This document shows positions 26,567 to 34,736 of a DNA stretch of 64,000 nucleotides, one piece after another. Numbering within the stretch: the stretch's first letter is position 1; the number at the start of each line of letters is the position of its first letter. The DNA lies in NCBI GenBank assembly GCA_002967695.1, contig PUHN01000002.1, positions 1-64,000 on the forward strand. Reading direction: 5' to 3'. A program made the position numbers and the translations under genes. The notes below the pieces were generated by a model. The model saw only the letters and a list, made by a program, of their open reading frames with translations, ran no database searches and was not told where the DNA came from. The DNA comes from Rhodobacteraceae bacterium WD3A24 (GTDB lineage Bacteria > Pseudomonadota > Alphaproteobacteria > Rhodobacterales > Rhodobacteraceae).

Positions 26567-26867
26567 AGCTCTCTCCGCCCTCTCGGCGTGCCTCTGCCGA
26601 TCGCAGCCGCACGGCGAACTGCGTCAGGGGTCTGTTTGTCTCGAAGGTCTTGTGGTCCGCCGGAGGCCCTGAGCCTCGGCGATTGGCAGCGCCTGGACTG
26701 CTATGTCGGCACGGGCCGTTTGTGCGTGGCGTGCATGAGCGCAATGCCGGCGCCGCTCATGCTCCTTGCAGTGCCGCTGGTCGACGCCAGACGGTTCCCG
26801 CGGTTGACCTCGGCAGCGACCGGCGCAGGATGTGTTGGTGGATGTATCATGGCTTGCAGCCCCTATC

Positions 26868-26898
26868 CGTGAACGTGATTACACAAATCACATTCACG
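26868..26898. promoter_or_regulatory. Operator-like dyad, copy 1
   Basis: Thirteen-base arms, CGTGAACGTGATT and AATCACATTCACG, flank 5 bases with one mismatch. Written as GTGAACGTGA-N9-TCACATTCAC, it has the same half-sites and the same spacing as the dyad at 27052-27080, so both should be bound by one dimeric regulator. Confidence 0.6.
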
Positions 26899-27044
26899 AA
26901 CGCCGCGCAAGCTCCTATTTGCGGAACCCCTAGACCTTTCCAGATGAGCGAATGCTTCCGTGAGGCTCGCCCGGTGCGCGGCACCCGACATCGGTTACCG
27001 ATGGTGCCGGGGCATGAAAACTTTCGACAGGGCGAGAAAACGTC

Positions 27045-27080
27045 TTGACGGGTGAACGTGAATTCTTATATCACGTTCAC
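27045..27080 (+). promoter_or_regulatory. Promoter with overlapping operator-like dyad, copy 2
   Basis: TTGACG (27045-27050) and TATATC (27067-27072) are separated by 16 bases. The perfect dyad GTGAACGTGA-N9-TCACGTTCAC (27052-27080) covers the spacer and -10, the expected layout for repression. The first gene downstream starts at 27104 after an AGAAAGG ribosome binding site. Confidence 0.65.
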
Positions 27081-27103
27081 ACCCAACCAAGAAAGGCACG
27101 ACA

Positions 27104-27628
27104 ATGGCACTATCAGCGAGAGACAGGAAGCGCAGGCAACTCGAGCGCGAAGCCGAGGAAAAGAAGCGCCTTCCCGACAGCACCTATCCCTACCTGGGCA
27201 CATCTTTTCACGAATATCTCTCTGACGATCCGCAGTGGAACGACGTCGAGTTCCTGATCGCCCTTACGGGCATGGAACCGCCCGTCTTCGAGGATGATCG
27301 CGGCCCCAAGGAGTTCGCGGACGAGGAATGCTTTGCGGACGAGGAATCGCTCGACGAGGCGTTCAAGGGTTCCGAGGGATCGATCGGTCGCGCCGAATGC
27401 ATGGTCGGCTTCCTCCTCGACGCCTCGATCGAGCTGGCGCGGATCATCAACACCTACAAGAAGCAGGAGCTGCAGAAGCGGCTCGACGAGATCAACGCGC
27501 GCGATCTCTCCGACCCCGAAGAGCGCCGCAGGACGCTCGACGAGGCCGTTCATATCGCCAGGCTCCAGGAGGAGCTCGACAAGAACGTGCGCCGCACGAT
27601 CCCGCAATGGAGCCTGAAGGGTGTCTAA
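27104..27628 (+). CDS. Island protein of 174 residues, function unknown
   Basis: The protein starts MALSARDRKRRQLEREAEEKK, a basic helical N-terminus. It continues into a DDPQWNDVEFLIALTGMEPP segment, an acidic middle (about residues 62-90), and two long charged helices to the end. It is soluble and has no recognised domain. It is the first gene under the dyad-controlled promoter at 27045, and probably shares a transcript with the DUF927 gene 175 bases downstream. Such genes recur next to integrase and DUF927 genes in integrative elements, but I cannot assign a function. Confidence 0.75.
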   Translation: MALSARDRKRRQLEREAEEKKRLPDSTYPYLGTSFHEYLSDDPQWNDVEFLIALTGMEPPVFEDDRGPKEFADEECFADEESLDEAFKGSEGSIGRAECMVGFLLDASIELARIINTYKKQELQKRLDEINARDLSDPEERRRTLDEAVHIARLQEELDKNVRRTIPQWSLKGV

Positions 27629-27803
27629 CGGGTCTTTGGCGGCCGCGTTCTGAGTCAGCATGAGCTCGCGCTGACCGCGGCCGCAGATCACGCAAACAGA
27701 AAGATCATCGGGAGCGTCACCGCTCCTGCACCTGCCGGCATGGGCCGGCGGCCGGATGCGGTCATGCCGCCTGGCAGCAATATCACCGAGAAAGGATGAT
27801 GAG

Positions 27804-29834
27804 ATGGGTTTTGAAGGAAGAAGTAATATGTCGCCGAGAAAGGAAAATGACGTGGCTGAGCTCGACAAAATCATAAGCGAGACCGAGCGTGAGAAGAGCG
27901 CCGAGATCGATGCCGACACGGGTCGTGCAGACGCGGATGTGCAGCACCTCGCGCCTGACGACCCGGTTGAAAAGCCTGCAGACGTGCGTCAGACGGGAAC
28001 AGACGTGCTGGCCCTCGCAGGCGATGAGACCTCCACGCTCCCTCGAGAGAACGCTGAACTGCCGGCGCTTCCAGACGGATTTGTTGCCGGGTCGCGCGGA
28101 ATCCTGCGCTCGCCCGACGCGTATCAGGTAAAGGATGGTGATCTGATCTGGCTGTGTTCTCCGATCCAGGTGCTGGGTCTGATCCGAGACGTATCCGGAT
28201 GCGGCTGGGGGCGTCTGATCGAGGTGATCGACCCTGACGGACGCAAGCATCGCAGGGTGTTCGCGGAATCCGAGCTTGCCGGCTCCCCGGGCAAGCTCCG
28301 CAGACAGCTTGCGGACCTCGGTCTACGGATCGCTTCTGGAAACGACGCCTCCAAGGCCCTAGCCAAGCTTTTGAATAGTTGGTGGCCCGAGATGCGCTAC
28401 ACGTCGACGAAGGGCCTCGGCTGGACCGATGACAAGTGTGGTGCCTTCGTTCTGGGTGACGGCCGGGTGCTTGGTGCCGATGACGTCATTCTGCAGAACG
28501 ATGCGGCGGCGGCCATGGCGAGCGAGGTGCGTTCGTCGGGGGCGCTCGAAGACTGGAAGGCGCGGGTTGGCGCGCTCTGCGAGGGCAATTCGATTCTCAT
28601 TGGCGCGGTCTCGCTGGCATTTGCCGGGCCGCTGCTGCAGCTGCTGGAGGTCGATGGCGGCGGGTTGCACCTGCGCGGCGCGTCGTCGCGCGGCAAGTCG
28701 ACCGCGCAGAAGGTCGCGGTCTCGGTATGGGGGCGCCCCTCGCTGTTGCGCAGCTGGCGCGCCACCGCGAACGGGCTCGAGGCGACGGCCGCGAGCTGCA
28801 ACGCCACGATGCTGGCTCTGGATGAGCTTGGCGAGGTGGCGCCGAATGATTTGAATGAGGCCGTCTACATGCTCGCGAACGGAACCGCAAAGATGCGTGC
28901 GAACAGCGCCGGCGGCGCGAAGTCGTCACCGGGGTGGCGCACGATGATCCTCTCGTCTGGCGAGATATCGGTCGCGGCCAAACTCGCTGATGGGGGCAAA
29001 AGCGCCAAGGCAGGCCAGAATGTGCGTCTGCTCGACATCTGCGCCGATGCGCGGCGTTTTGGTGCCTTCGATGATCTTCATGCCGCGCAAAGCCCAGCCG
29101 AATTCGCCGATCGTCTCACGGCGGCGGCCGCGGAGTGTCACGGCACTGCGGGTCCGGCCTTCGTCGAAGAGCTTCTACGGGATCGTGAACAGGCGATCGT
29201 ATTCAGCACGCGGGCCATGACGGCCTTCAACGATGGAGCGCGTGACCGGCTGGACATCCCGGCCGATGGTCAGGTGGAGCGGGGGTTGAAGCGCCTGGCG
29301 TTGATCGCCGCGGCCGGCGAGCTCGCCACGCATTTCGGCTTGACCGGCTGGCCCGAGGGTGCCGCGCATGAAGCTGCGCTCGATCTCCTGCACAGCTGGA
29401 TCGAGGGTAGCGACCACGCCGCGCAATCGGAGGTGCGCAAGAGCGTCGAGCGGACCGTGCGCTTCCTGAAGGGACACGCCGACACCCATTTCGCCTGGTA
29501 TAAGCCGGAGGACAAGGCAAGGTATAAGCCGGAGGACGAGGCAAGTGAGGCATTGGACATCGCCGGTTGGCGTGATCGCGACACATTCTTGTTCAGGGCC
29601 GAGGCATGGAAAGAGGCGCATGACGGCCATGACGCGACCGAGGCGGCGCGGCACTTGAAGGATGCCGGATATCTCATCGCCGGTGACGGGAACAATATCC
29701 GCCGCAAGGCGCCGCGACTGATCCCGGGCCGGCCGCGGGTCTACACGGTGCGGGCCTCGATCCTCGAGGCGGCCGACACCGATGGGTGTGCCGAACGTCA
29801 CACGGATGGCGAAAGCCAAGCGGATCTCCGGTAG
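27804..29834 (+). CDS. DUF927-domain ATPase of a mobile element
   Basis: The 676-residue protein has a charged, disordered N-terminus (1-80) and a DUF927 helicase-like core. Walker A reads GASSRGKST (about 292-300) after LHLR, and a Walker B-like MLALDELGEV lies near 337-346. DUF927 proteins are found in phages, satellites and integrative elements, often with primase functions, and are thought to act in element DNA replication. A C-terminal domain (about 590-670) with WRDRDTFLFRAEAW and GYLIA segments looks like a winged helix. The ATG at 27804 has AAAGGA upstream, whereas the frame opening at 27756 does not. An in-frame 24-base duplication occurs at 29497-29544. Confidence 0.85.
   Translation: MGFEGRSNMSPRKENDVAELDKIISETEREKSAEIDADTGRADADVQHLAPDDPVEKPADVRQTGTDVLALAGDETSTLPRENAELPALPDGFVAGSRGILRSPDAYQVKDGDLIWLCSPIQVLGLIRDVSGCGWGRLIEVIDPDGRKHRRVFAESELAGSPGKLRRQLADLGLRIASGNDASKALAKLLNSWWPEMRYTSTKGLGWTDDKCGAFVLGDGRVLGADDVILQNDAAAAMASEVRSSGALEDWKARVGALCEGNSILIGAVSLAFAGPLLQLLEVDGGGLHLRGASSRGKSTAQKVAVSVWGRPSLLRSWRATANGLEATAASCNATMLALDELGEVAPNDLNEAVYMLANGTAKMRANSAGGAKSSPGWRTMILSSGEISVAAKLADGGKSAKAGQNVRLLDICADARRFGAFDDLHAAQSPAEFADRLTAAAAECHGTAGPAFVEELLRDREQAIVFSTRAMTAFNDGARDRLDIPADGQVERGLKRLALIAAAGELATHFGLTGWPEGAAHEAALDLLHSWIEGSDHAAQSEVRKSVERTVRFLKGHADTHFAWYKPEDKARYKPEDEASEALDIAGWRDRDTFLFRAEAWKEAHDGHDATEAARHLKDAGYLIAGDGNNIRRKAPRLIPGRPRVYTVRASILEAADTDGCAERHTDGESQADLR
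29497..29544 (+). repeat. In-frame 24-base tandem duplication inside the DUF927 gene
   Basis: Two adjacent 24-base copies differ at one base (GACAAGG versus GACGAGG) and encode successive YKPEDKA- and YKPEDEA-type octapeptides at about residues 565-580. It looks like a recent slippage event in a linker. Confidence 0.85.
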
Positions 29835-29859
29835 GAGGAGCGAGGCTCGCCGCACTATT

Positions 29860-29963
29860 GGACCGGCCCATCGAGGCCGGTCCGACCGGTCCAACTCCCG
29901 GTCCCGCCGTTCAGAGGGAAAAATTCAGTAAAAACAGTGCGGTCCAAGCGGTCCGAGTGGTCC
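29860..29963. repeat. GGTCC repeat cluster with a perfect palindrome
   Basis: The palindrome GGACCGGCC-N6-GGCCGGTCC spans 29860-29883. GGTCC then recurs at 29879, 29888, 29900, 29941, 29950 and 29959. Within the two groups the spacing is mostly exactly 9 bases (unit CGGTCCRAN). Located between the DUF927 and XRE genes in a 294-base gap, it resembles an iteron array or multi-site operator; its function is not established. Confidence 0.55.
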
Positions 29964-30128
29964 AGCGCCTTGAGCCGATGGTGTCCGGGAGCCTGCGCTC
30001 GAGGGGCGCTAATTCTCATTAGAGAGAAGCAAGTTCCCATAGAGGCACGACGTCATCCCCGAGGCGGCATCGCTATAACACGAGATACGCAGCGCACGAC
30101 GTTGCGCAGGCTCAACAAAACAAAGGCG

Positions 30129-30542
30129 ATGATCCAGATGACGACCAGCAACAAGCCCTATGCCGACACCCGCCTCGCGAAGTTTCTGCAGAAGCGCATT
30201 CTCGAGATGCGCCCCAAGACGCAGAACGATATCGCGAGCGAGGCCGGCTTCATCCACACCAACATGCTCACCATGATCAAGCAGGGCGCAAGCAAGCTGC
30301 CGCTCGATCGTGTGCCGGCGCTTGCCGAGGCGCTGGAGTGCGACCCGCGCCTTCTCGCCAAGCTTGCGCTCGAGCAGACGGCGGGCGCGACCAGCGTGCG
30401 CGCGATCGAGGAGATCTTCGGCACGGTGGTCACGCGCAACGAACTCGCCTGGATCGAGGAGCTGCGTGACGCCTCTGATCACGCCGACCCCAGCCTGACC
30501 AGTCGCGGCCGCGCCGCTGTTCGCGGGATATTTGGCAAGTGA
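30129..30542 (+). CDS. XRE/Cro-type DNA-binding protein of the island
   Basis: The 137-residue protein has a Cro/C1-type helix-turn-helix at about residues 15-75, with the recognition region MRPKTQNDIASEAGFIHTNML followed by an MIKQGASKLPLDRVPALAEAL segment. A C-terminal stretch (85-137) ends in a RNELAWIEELRDASD helix. It is a candidate repressor for the dyads at 26868 and 27052 or the GGTCC cluster just upstream. An AGG lies 5 bases before the ATG at 30129, and the ATG at 30138 is an alternative. Its stop overlaps the next small gene. Confidence 0.82.
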   Translation: MIQMTTSNKPYADTRLAKFLQKRILEMRPKTQNDIASEAGFIHTNMLTMIKQGASKLPLDRVPALAEALECDPRLLAKLALEQTAGATSVRAIEEIFGTVVTRNELAWIEELRDASDHADPSLTSRGRAAVRGIFGK

Positions 30543-30706
30543 GCCGGCAGTATATGGAAAGGGCGGCCGATGTGCCGCCCTGCCGCCGCCCGATCACCGA
30601 GAACGAGCGCGCCTGGATCGAATTCCTTCGGCTGATCTCAAACGACGCCGATCCGCCGGTGACACTGCGCCGGGTGCAGCTCTTACGGCGTGCCATGCGT
30701 CTTTAG
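30539..30706 (+). CDS. Small island protein (55 residues) coupled to the XRE gene
   Basis: A GTG at 30539 overlaps the XRE stop codon (GTGA) and opens a frame of 55 residues. An in-frame ATG at 30554 would give 50. The core reads PITENERAWIEFLRLISND followed by a basic RRVQLLRRAMRL end. It resembles the RNELAWIEELRDASD end of the upstream protein, so the two may be related by partial duplication or share a helical interaction motif. Function unknown. Confidence 0.6.
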   Translation: MSRQYMERAADVPPCRRPITENERAWIEFLRLISNDADPPVTLRRVQLLRRAMRL

Positions 30707-31546
30707 CGGGAGTGATCGTGCGGGCTGCTGCCCGAGCGGGCCGAAGACGTGAAGTCCAAGCAGGAGCATCGCGCGCGTCGAACGCGACGCTGGCCAGATA
30801 CGCCGGCTTCTCCTCGCCGCATTCCAGCACCCGCCGCCGCAGGAGTGAGCGACATGGACGTCGATCCGGGCAGCTCTCTCGGAAGATGGGAAATGGGTCG
30901 GCCATTGCTGGTTGGAGGCCAACCGCCGGTCCAGTCATCCTCGTTCAAACAGGTGCCGAGAACCCGCAACCTGGTATCAGGAGTGGCGAGATCGGGGAAC
31001 AATGGGGACCGACGGCGCAAGCTAGGTAAGCGCCGCCGGCCCTGCCGTGATCGGTTTGGGACAACCACGACAACCTGTAACCAAGTTCCATGCCCCAGTT
31101 GGGACACGGGATGCGGGGAAAGGCGACCCGCATCACCTCGCCGATGAAAGCGACACAGGTGAACTATTCCCGACTTCCCAGGAGAGGTCAAATAGCGCTG
31201 CAGTGATGGGCAAAAGGTTGCTCAGGTGCGCGCGGAGGCGAGTAGAGAAGAGTGGGCCGGCGGCAGGGTTGGGGGAAATACCGCCGGCCCGGGCCCGTGG
31301 TGACCAGAACGCCACGCAACCATTGAAAGGTGCGCATCCCTCGCCTCAGGGTCAATCATTCGCCCGCCGGGCCAGCGGATTCATGCGTATCGGCAATCAT
31401 CGCAATGACTGCCGTTCCGCAACCACAGCGCCTGCTTCCAAACATGCCCGTCCACCGGCGGGCCTATCGCATTGCTGGAGAACGCCGTGCATCGGTTCCA
31501 TGACATGCACACCACCCGGGAGTGGCGCGCCTGGCTTCCTCACCGC
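30707..31546. other. 840-base stretch with no convincing gene
   Basis: Open frames on both strands have arginine/proline-rich shadow composition and no ribosome binding sites. Between about 30750 and 31025, coding-like fragments appear in alternating frames (for example AGQIRRLLLAAFQHPPPQE, then TWYQEWRDRGTMG). This suggests decayed coding sequence, but I cannot name the ancestor. No RNA gene was recognised. Confidence 0.5.
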
Positions 31547-32833
31547 TCACCCCGTTGCGGCGGCCAGCCCTTGGTCCAGGTCGGCAATGATGTCGTCGAC
31601 ATCTTCGATGCCGATCGAGAAGCGAACGACGTTGGGCGCCGCTCCTGCCCGTGTCTGTTGTTCGGCATCGAGCTGGCGGTGCGTTGTCGAGGCGGGGTGG
31701 ATGACCAGGCTGCGCGTGTCCCCGAGATTGGCCACGTGGCTGAAGAGCTTCAGGCTGTCCACCAGCTTCACGCAGGCGTCATAGCCTCCCTTGAGCGTCA
31801 CGGTGAAGAGCGCGCCGGCGCCTTTCGGCGTGATGGCCCTGGACCTATCGTAGTAGGGCGAACTCTCAAGGCCCGCATAGGTAACCTCCTCGACACGCGG
31901 GTCTTTCTCGAGCCATTCGGCGGTGGCGCGGGCGTTGGCCACATGCCGCTCCATCCGAAGGCCCAGTGTCTCGATCCCCATCAGGGTATAGTGCGCCCCC
32001 TGCGGGTTCATCGTCATGCCGAGGTCACGCAGGCCGACGGCCGTGGAATGGAAGGTGAAGGCCATCTCGCCCAGCGCGGCGAAGGTCAGCCCGTGATAGG
32101 CCGGCTCGGGCTGCGACAGCGAGGGGAACTTGTCGCTCGCCGCCCAGTCGAACCTGCCGGAATCGACGACGATGCCGCCGGTGACCGTGCCGTTGCCGGT
32201 CAGGTATTTCGTGGCCGAGTGCACGACCAGCGTGGCGCCATGATCGATCGGCCGGCAGAGCCATGGCGTGGCCGTGGTGTTGTCCACGATGAGTGGCAGC
32301 CCGGCCCGGTCCGCGATCCGGGCCATCGCGTCCAGATCGGTCACGTAGCCGCCCGGATTGGCGATCGTCTCGCAGAATATGGCGCGGGTGTTCTCGTCGA
32401 TGGCGGCCTCGACCGCCTCGAGATCGTCGGTGTCCACGAAGGTCGCGGACCAGCCGAAGCGGCGGATCGTCTGGCTGAACTGCGTGATCGTCCCGCCATA
32501 GAGCCGCGAGGAGGAGACGATGTTGCAGCCCGGCCCCATCAGCGGAAAGAGCGACATGATCTGCGCCGCGTGCCCCGAGGAGCAGGCGATGCCGCCGGCC
32601 GCACCTTCCAGCGCCGCAACGCGGTTGGCGAGGGCGCCCACCGTCGGGTTGGTAAGGCGCGAATAGATGTAGCCCACCTCCTCGAGGTTGAAGAGCCGCG
32701 CCGCGTGATCGGCATCGCGGAACACATAGGACGTGGTCTGGTAGATCGGCACCTGTCGCGCGCCCGTGGCCGGGTCCGGCTCCGTGCCGGCATGGACAGC
32801 GAGGGTGTCGAAACCGAATGTCTGCTCACTCAT
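31547..32833 (-). CDS. metY: O-acetylhomoserine sulfhydrylase (Cys/Met PLP family)
   Basis: The 428-residue PLP enzyme has the MetY/MetZ pattern. The N-terminus is FDTLAVHAGTEPDPATGARQVPIYQTTSYVF, written here only as its key run; the lyase body includes SSGHAAQ; and the PLP lysine is Lys209 in HSATKYLTG. Its length and the FxDxxxAxxLF segment favour O-acetylhomoserine aminocarboxypropyltransferase over cystathionine enzymes. It makes homocysteine from O-acetylhomoserine and sulfide. A strong GGGGAGG ribosome binding site lies 9 bases before the ATG. It is surrounded by gene-poor sequence. Confidence 0.92.
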   Translation of the reverse strand: MSEQTFGFDTLAVHAGTEPDPATGARQVPIYQTTSYVFRDADHAARLFNLEEVGYIYSRLTNPTVGALANRVAALEGAAGGIACSSGHAAQIMSLFPLMGPGCNIVSSSRLYGGTITQFSQTIRRFGWSATFVDTDDLEAVEAAIDENTRAIFCETIANPGGYVTDLDAMARIADRAGLPLIVDNTTATPWLCRPIDHGATLVVHSATKYLTGNGTVTGGIVVDSGRFDWAASDKFPSLSQPEPAYHGLTFAALGEMAFTFHSTAVGLRDLGMTMNPQGAHYTLMGIETLGLRMERHVANARATAEWLEKDPRVEEVTYAGLESSPYYDRSRAITPKGAGALFTVTLKGGYDACVKLVDSLKLFSHVANLGDTRSLVIHPASTTHRQLDAEQQTRAGAAPNVVRFSIGIEDVDDIIADLDQGLAAATG

Positions 32834-33192
32834 CGAATAAATCCTCCCCTTTCAAGGCGAGCCTACGAAACTGCATCGCCCTTGGGAAGACGGTCATTGA
32901 AGCTCTCGGCCAGGACACAAACCGCGGTGAGGGCGGCGCCAATGCGGGCGGGTCTGGTCGTCCCCAGGTCAGTGGCGGCACCGAGGAGAATGACCTCGAC
33001 CATCCTGGAGGAGCCGGCTGAATGTCGGGAAAAGGCTCGGCGCGACCGAGCGCTTGTGCGAAGTCGAAGGGCCGGTCGAGCGCAGCCTTTCAGCCGCCCT
33101 GCTTGCGCTGAGCGATGTGCTGAACGCCGCGATCCGGCTCGACGCCTTTCATGGCAATCATGCGAGGAATTGGCGGTGGTTGATGATCGCCC
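32834..33192. other. 359-base stretch without a supported gene
   Basis: This holds the upstream region of metY. A short plus-strand frame (from a TTG at 33054, coding-like segment SLSAALLALSDVLNAAIRL) has no proper start and runs into the antisense of the cation transporter gene, so it may be a gene remnant. No SAM-II riboswitch could be folded. Confidence 0.45.
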
Positions 33193-33837
33193 TCAGCGAA
33201 GGATCGGAACGTGGCTCGGCGGACCGTTCTTTCCGAGTTCCGCCAGAGCCTGCCGGATGACCGTCACCGCCCCCTGGAGTGCCAGCCCGGCCATCACGGC
33301 GGCCACGATGATGTCGGGCCAGCCCGTCCCCGTGCCAAAGACCCCGAGGGCCGCGGCCAGCACCGCGAGATTGGCGACGACGTCGTTGCGCGAGCAGATC
33401 CAGACCGAGCGCATATTCGCGTCGCCCGCGCGCCAGGCATAGAGAAGGGCGAGACAGGCGGCGTTGGCCGCCAGGGCGGCTGTCCCGACCACGCCCATCG
33501 TCGCCCATGCAGGGACCGTTCCGTGCAGCGCGTGCCAGATGACGCTGCCGATGACCCAGAGACCGAAGAGGCCCATGGAACCGCCCTTGACCAGGGCGGC
33601 ACCGGCTCGCCAGCGAATGCCGAGCCCCAGGACGAAGAGGCTGATGCCGTAATTTGCGGCATCAGCGAAGAAGTCGAGCGCGTCGGCTTGCAGGGCCGCA
33701 GATCCGGCGGCCACGCCTGCGACGATCTCGACGAGGAACATGACCGCGTTGATCCCCAGCACGATCCAGAGCACGGCGCGGTAGCGGCCGGTCGCGGCCA
33801 CGCCGGAGGAGCAGGTGTCGTCGGAGCAGCAGGGCAT
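33193..33837 (-). CDS. Cation diffusion facilitator (CDF)-type efflux protein
   Basis: The 214-residue membrane protein has about six hydrophobic segments. The CDF metal-site motif DALDFFADAANY lies in the second helix and a second one, NDVVANL, in the fifth. The N-terminus CCSDDTCSS is cysteine-rich and probably binds metal before transport. The usual C-terminal cytoplasmic domain is absent, making it a short CDF. It should export a divalent metal by proton antiport. It is divergent from a MerR-family regulator with a typical 19-base-spacer promoter between them, so the pair forms a metal-resistance switch. Confidence 0.88.
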   Translation of the reverse strand: MPCCSDDTCSSGVAATGRYRAVLWIVLGINAVMFLVEIVAGVAAGSAALQADALDFFADAANYGISLFVLGLGIRWRAGAALVKGGSMGLFGLWVIGSVIWHALHGTVPAWATMGVVGTAALAANAACLALLYAWRAGDANMRSVWICSRNDVVANLAVLAAALGVFGTGTGWPDIIVAAVMAGLALQGAVTVIRQALAELGKNGPPSHVPILR

Positions 33838-33862
33838 TGGCGCGTTTTGCCTTTGTCGCGGT

Positions 33863-33900
33863 TTGACCCTATCTACGGTCTATAGCTGCTATAGGGTCAA
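33863..33900 (-). promoter_or_regulatory. MerR-type promoter/operator for the cation efflux gene
   Basis: On the minus strand TTGACC and TAGATA are separated by 19 bases, the over-long spacer typical of MerR-activated promoters, with CTATAG-CAG-CTATAG inside it. The whole element is bounded by a perfect 10-base inverted repeat TTGACCCTAT / ATAGGGTCAA. It lies 26 bases before the efflux gene and 4 before the regulator gene, so it can serve both. Confidence 0.75.
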
Positions 33901-33903
33901 GGC

Positions 33904-34311
33904 ATGCACCGCGACGCCATGAAGATCGGCGATCTCGCTTGGGCGACGGGAACCAAGGTCGTCACCATCCGATACTACGAAAGGATCGGCCTGCTGCCGA
34001 CGCCGGAGCGCAGCGCCGGAAACTACCGAAGCTACGGAAGGGCCGCGCTCGATCGGCTCCGGTTCATCCGGCGCTGCCGGGATCTCGGCTTCCCGCTGGA
34101 TCAAGTGCGTGAGCTACTCGATCTCGCCTCGGATGTCGAGCGCCCCTGCGGCGAGGTCGATGCGATCGCTGCGGCGCGCCTGGCAGAAGTCGAGCGAAAG
34201 ATCATCGATCTGCAAGCGCTGGCGCAGGAACTGCGCCGTATCTCGGCGACCTGCAATGGCGGCGGCACGATCTCGAACTGCCGCATCCTGGAGGCGATCG
34301 CGCCAGACTGA
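33904..34311 (+). CDS. MerR-family metal-responsive regulator
   Basis: The 135-residue protein has the MerR winged helix (MKIGDLAWATGTKVVTIRYYERIGLLP, key run YYERIGLL) from residue 6, the long dimerisation helix, and a C-terminal metal loop with CNGGGTISNCRI. Together with the earlier cysteine in RPCGEVD, this is the cysteine set of the Cd/Pb/Zn-responsive (CadR/PbrR/ZntR) branch. It activates the divergent CDF efflux gene by untwisting the 19-base-spacer promoter. The second ATG at 33919 is an alternative start. The transcript would have almost no leader. Confidence 0.88.
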   Translation: MHRDAMKIGDLAWATGTKVVTIRYYERIGLLPTPERSAGNYRSYGRAALDRLRFIRRCRDLGFPLDQVRELLDLASDVERPCGEVDAIAAARLAEVERKIIDLQALAQELRRISATCNGGGTISNCRILEAIAPD

Positions 34312-34736
34312 AACATGGCCTTCCACTCCCCGAGGGGCTTGCGCAACCAGGGCGCGATGAGGCCTCGCCGGGAAGACCTGCGGGCAAGATCATCGCTCAC
34401 GTAGCGAGCGGCGTGGCCACCCACACTGCCAGGGTCGGCACCGACAATGGCAAGGTAGTGCCGAAGCTGATCGCGATGCAGAGGAAAGTCAGGATGGGAC
34501 TGCATTCAAGGCGCGGGTGAGCGCTCAGCCGTAATGCCTAGTGCTTGCAGTTGTCACGGTCCGGGCTCGCTCGGGTCCGGAAAGGTCGAAGGGGAAGACT
34601 GGGCGGAACATTTCGAGATGCCGCATTTTTCATCTTCGGCCGTCTTTACGTGGTCTCCCAAAGGTGGTCACATTCAACCGACGGTCGACCGACGAAAATC
34701 GAATGATCCGAGTAGCCCTGAGGAGTTCTTCCCTCG
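34312..34736. other. 425-base stretch with no gene seen
   Basis: Downstream of the MerR gene. Only short shadow frames occur and GC falls toward 34600-34700. It includes the AGGAG ribosome binding site of the OmpA-domain gene at 34721-34725. Confidence 0.5.

Larger units (their letters stand above)
26567..27103. other. Non-coding control region of the island
   Basis: No convincing gene lies here; the open frames have alien composition and no ribosome binding sites. The stretch holds two operator-like dyads (26868-26898 and 27052-27080), the promoter of the 27104 gene, and a palindrome ATCGGTTACCGAT at 26990-27002. Confidence 0.6.

Noticed and set aside
30752-30847. Short GTG-started peptide MKSKQEHRA continuing in another frame as AGQIRRLLLAAF
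   Set aside because: It would need a frameshift and has no binding site. Treated as probable decayed sequence, not a gene.
32834-32900. Possible SAM-II riboswitch before metY
   Set aside because: The conserved TGATTT and pseudoknot parts could not be found. Only a strong ribosome binding site is present.
31472-33442. 656-codon plus-strand frame
   Set aside because: It is antisense to metY and the cation transporter gene, with shadow composition.
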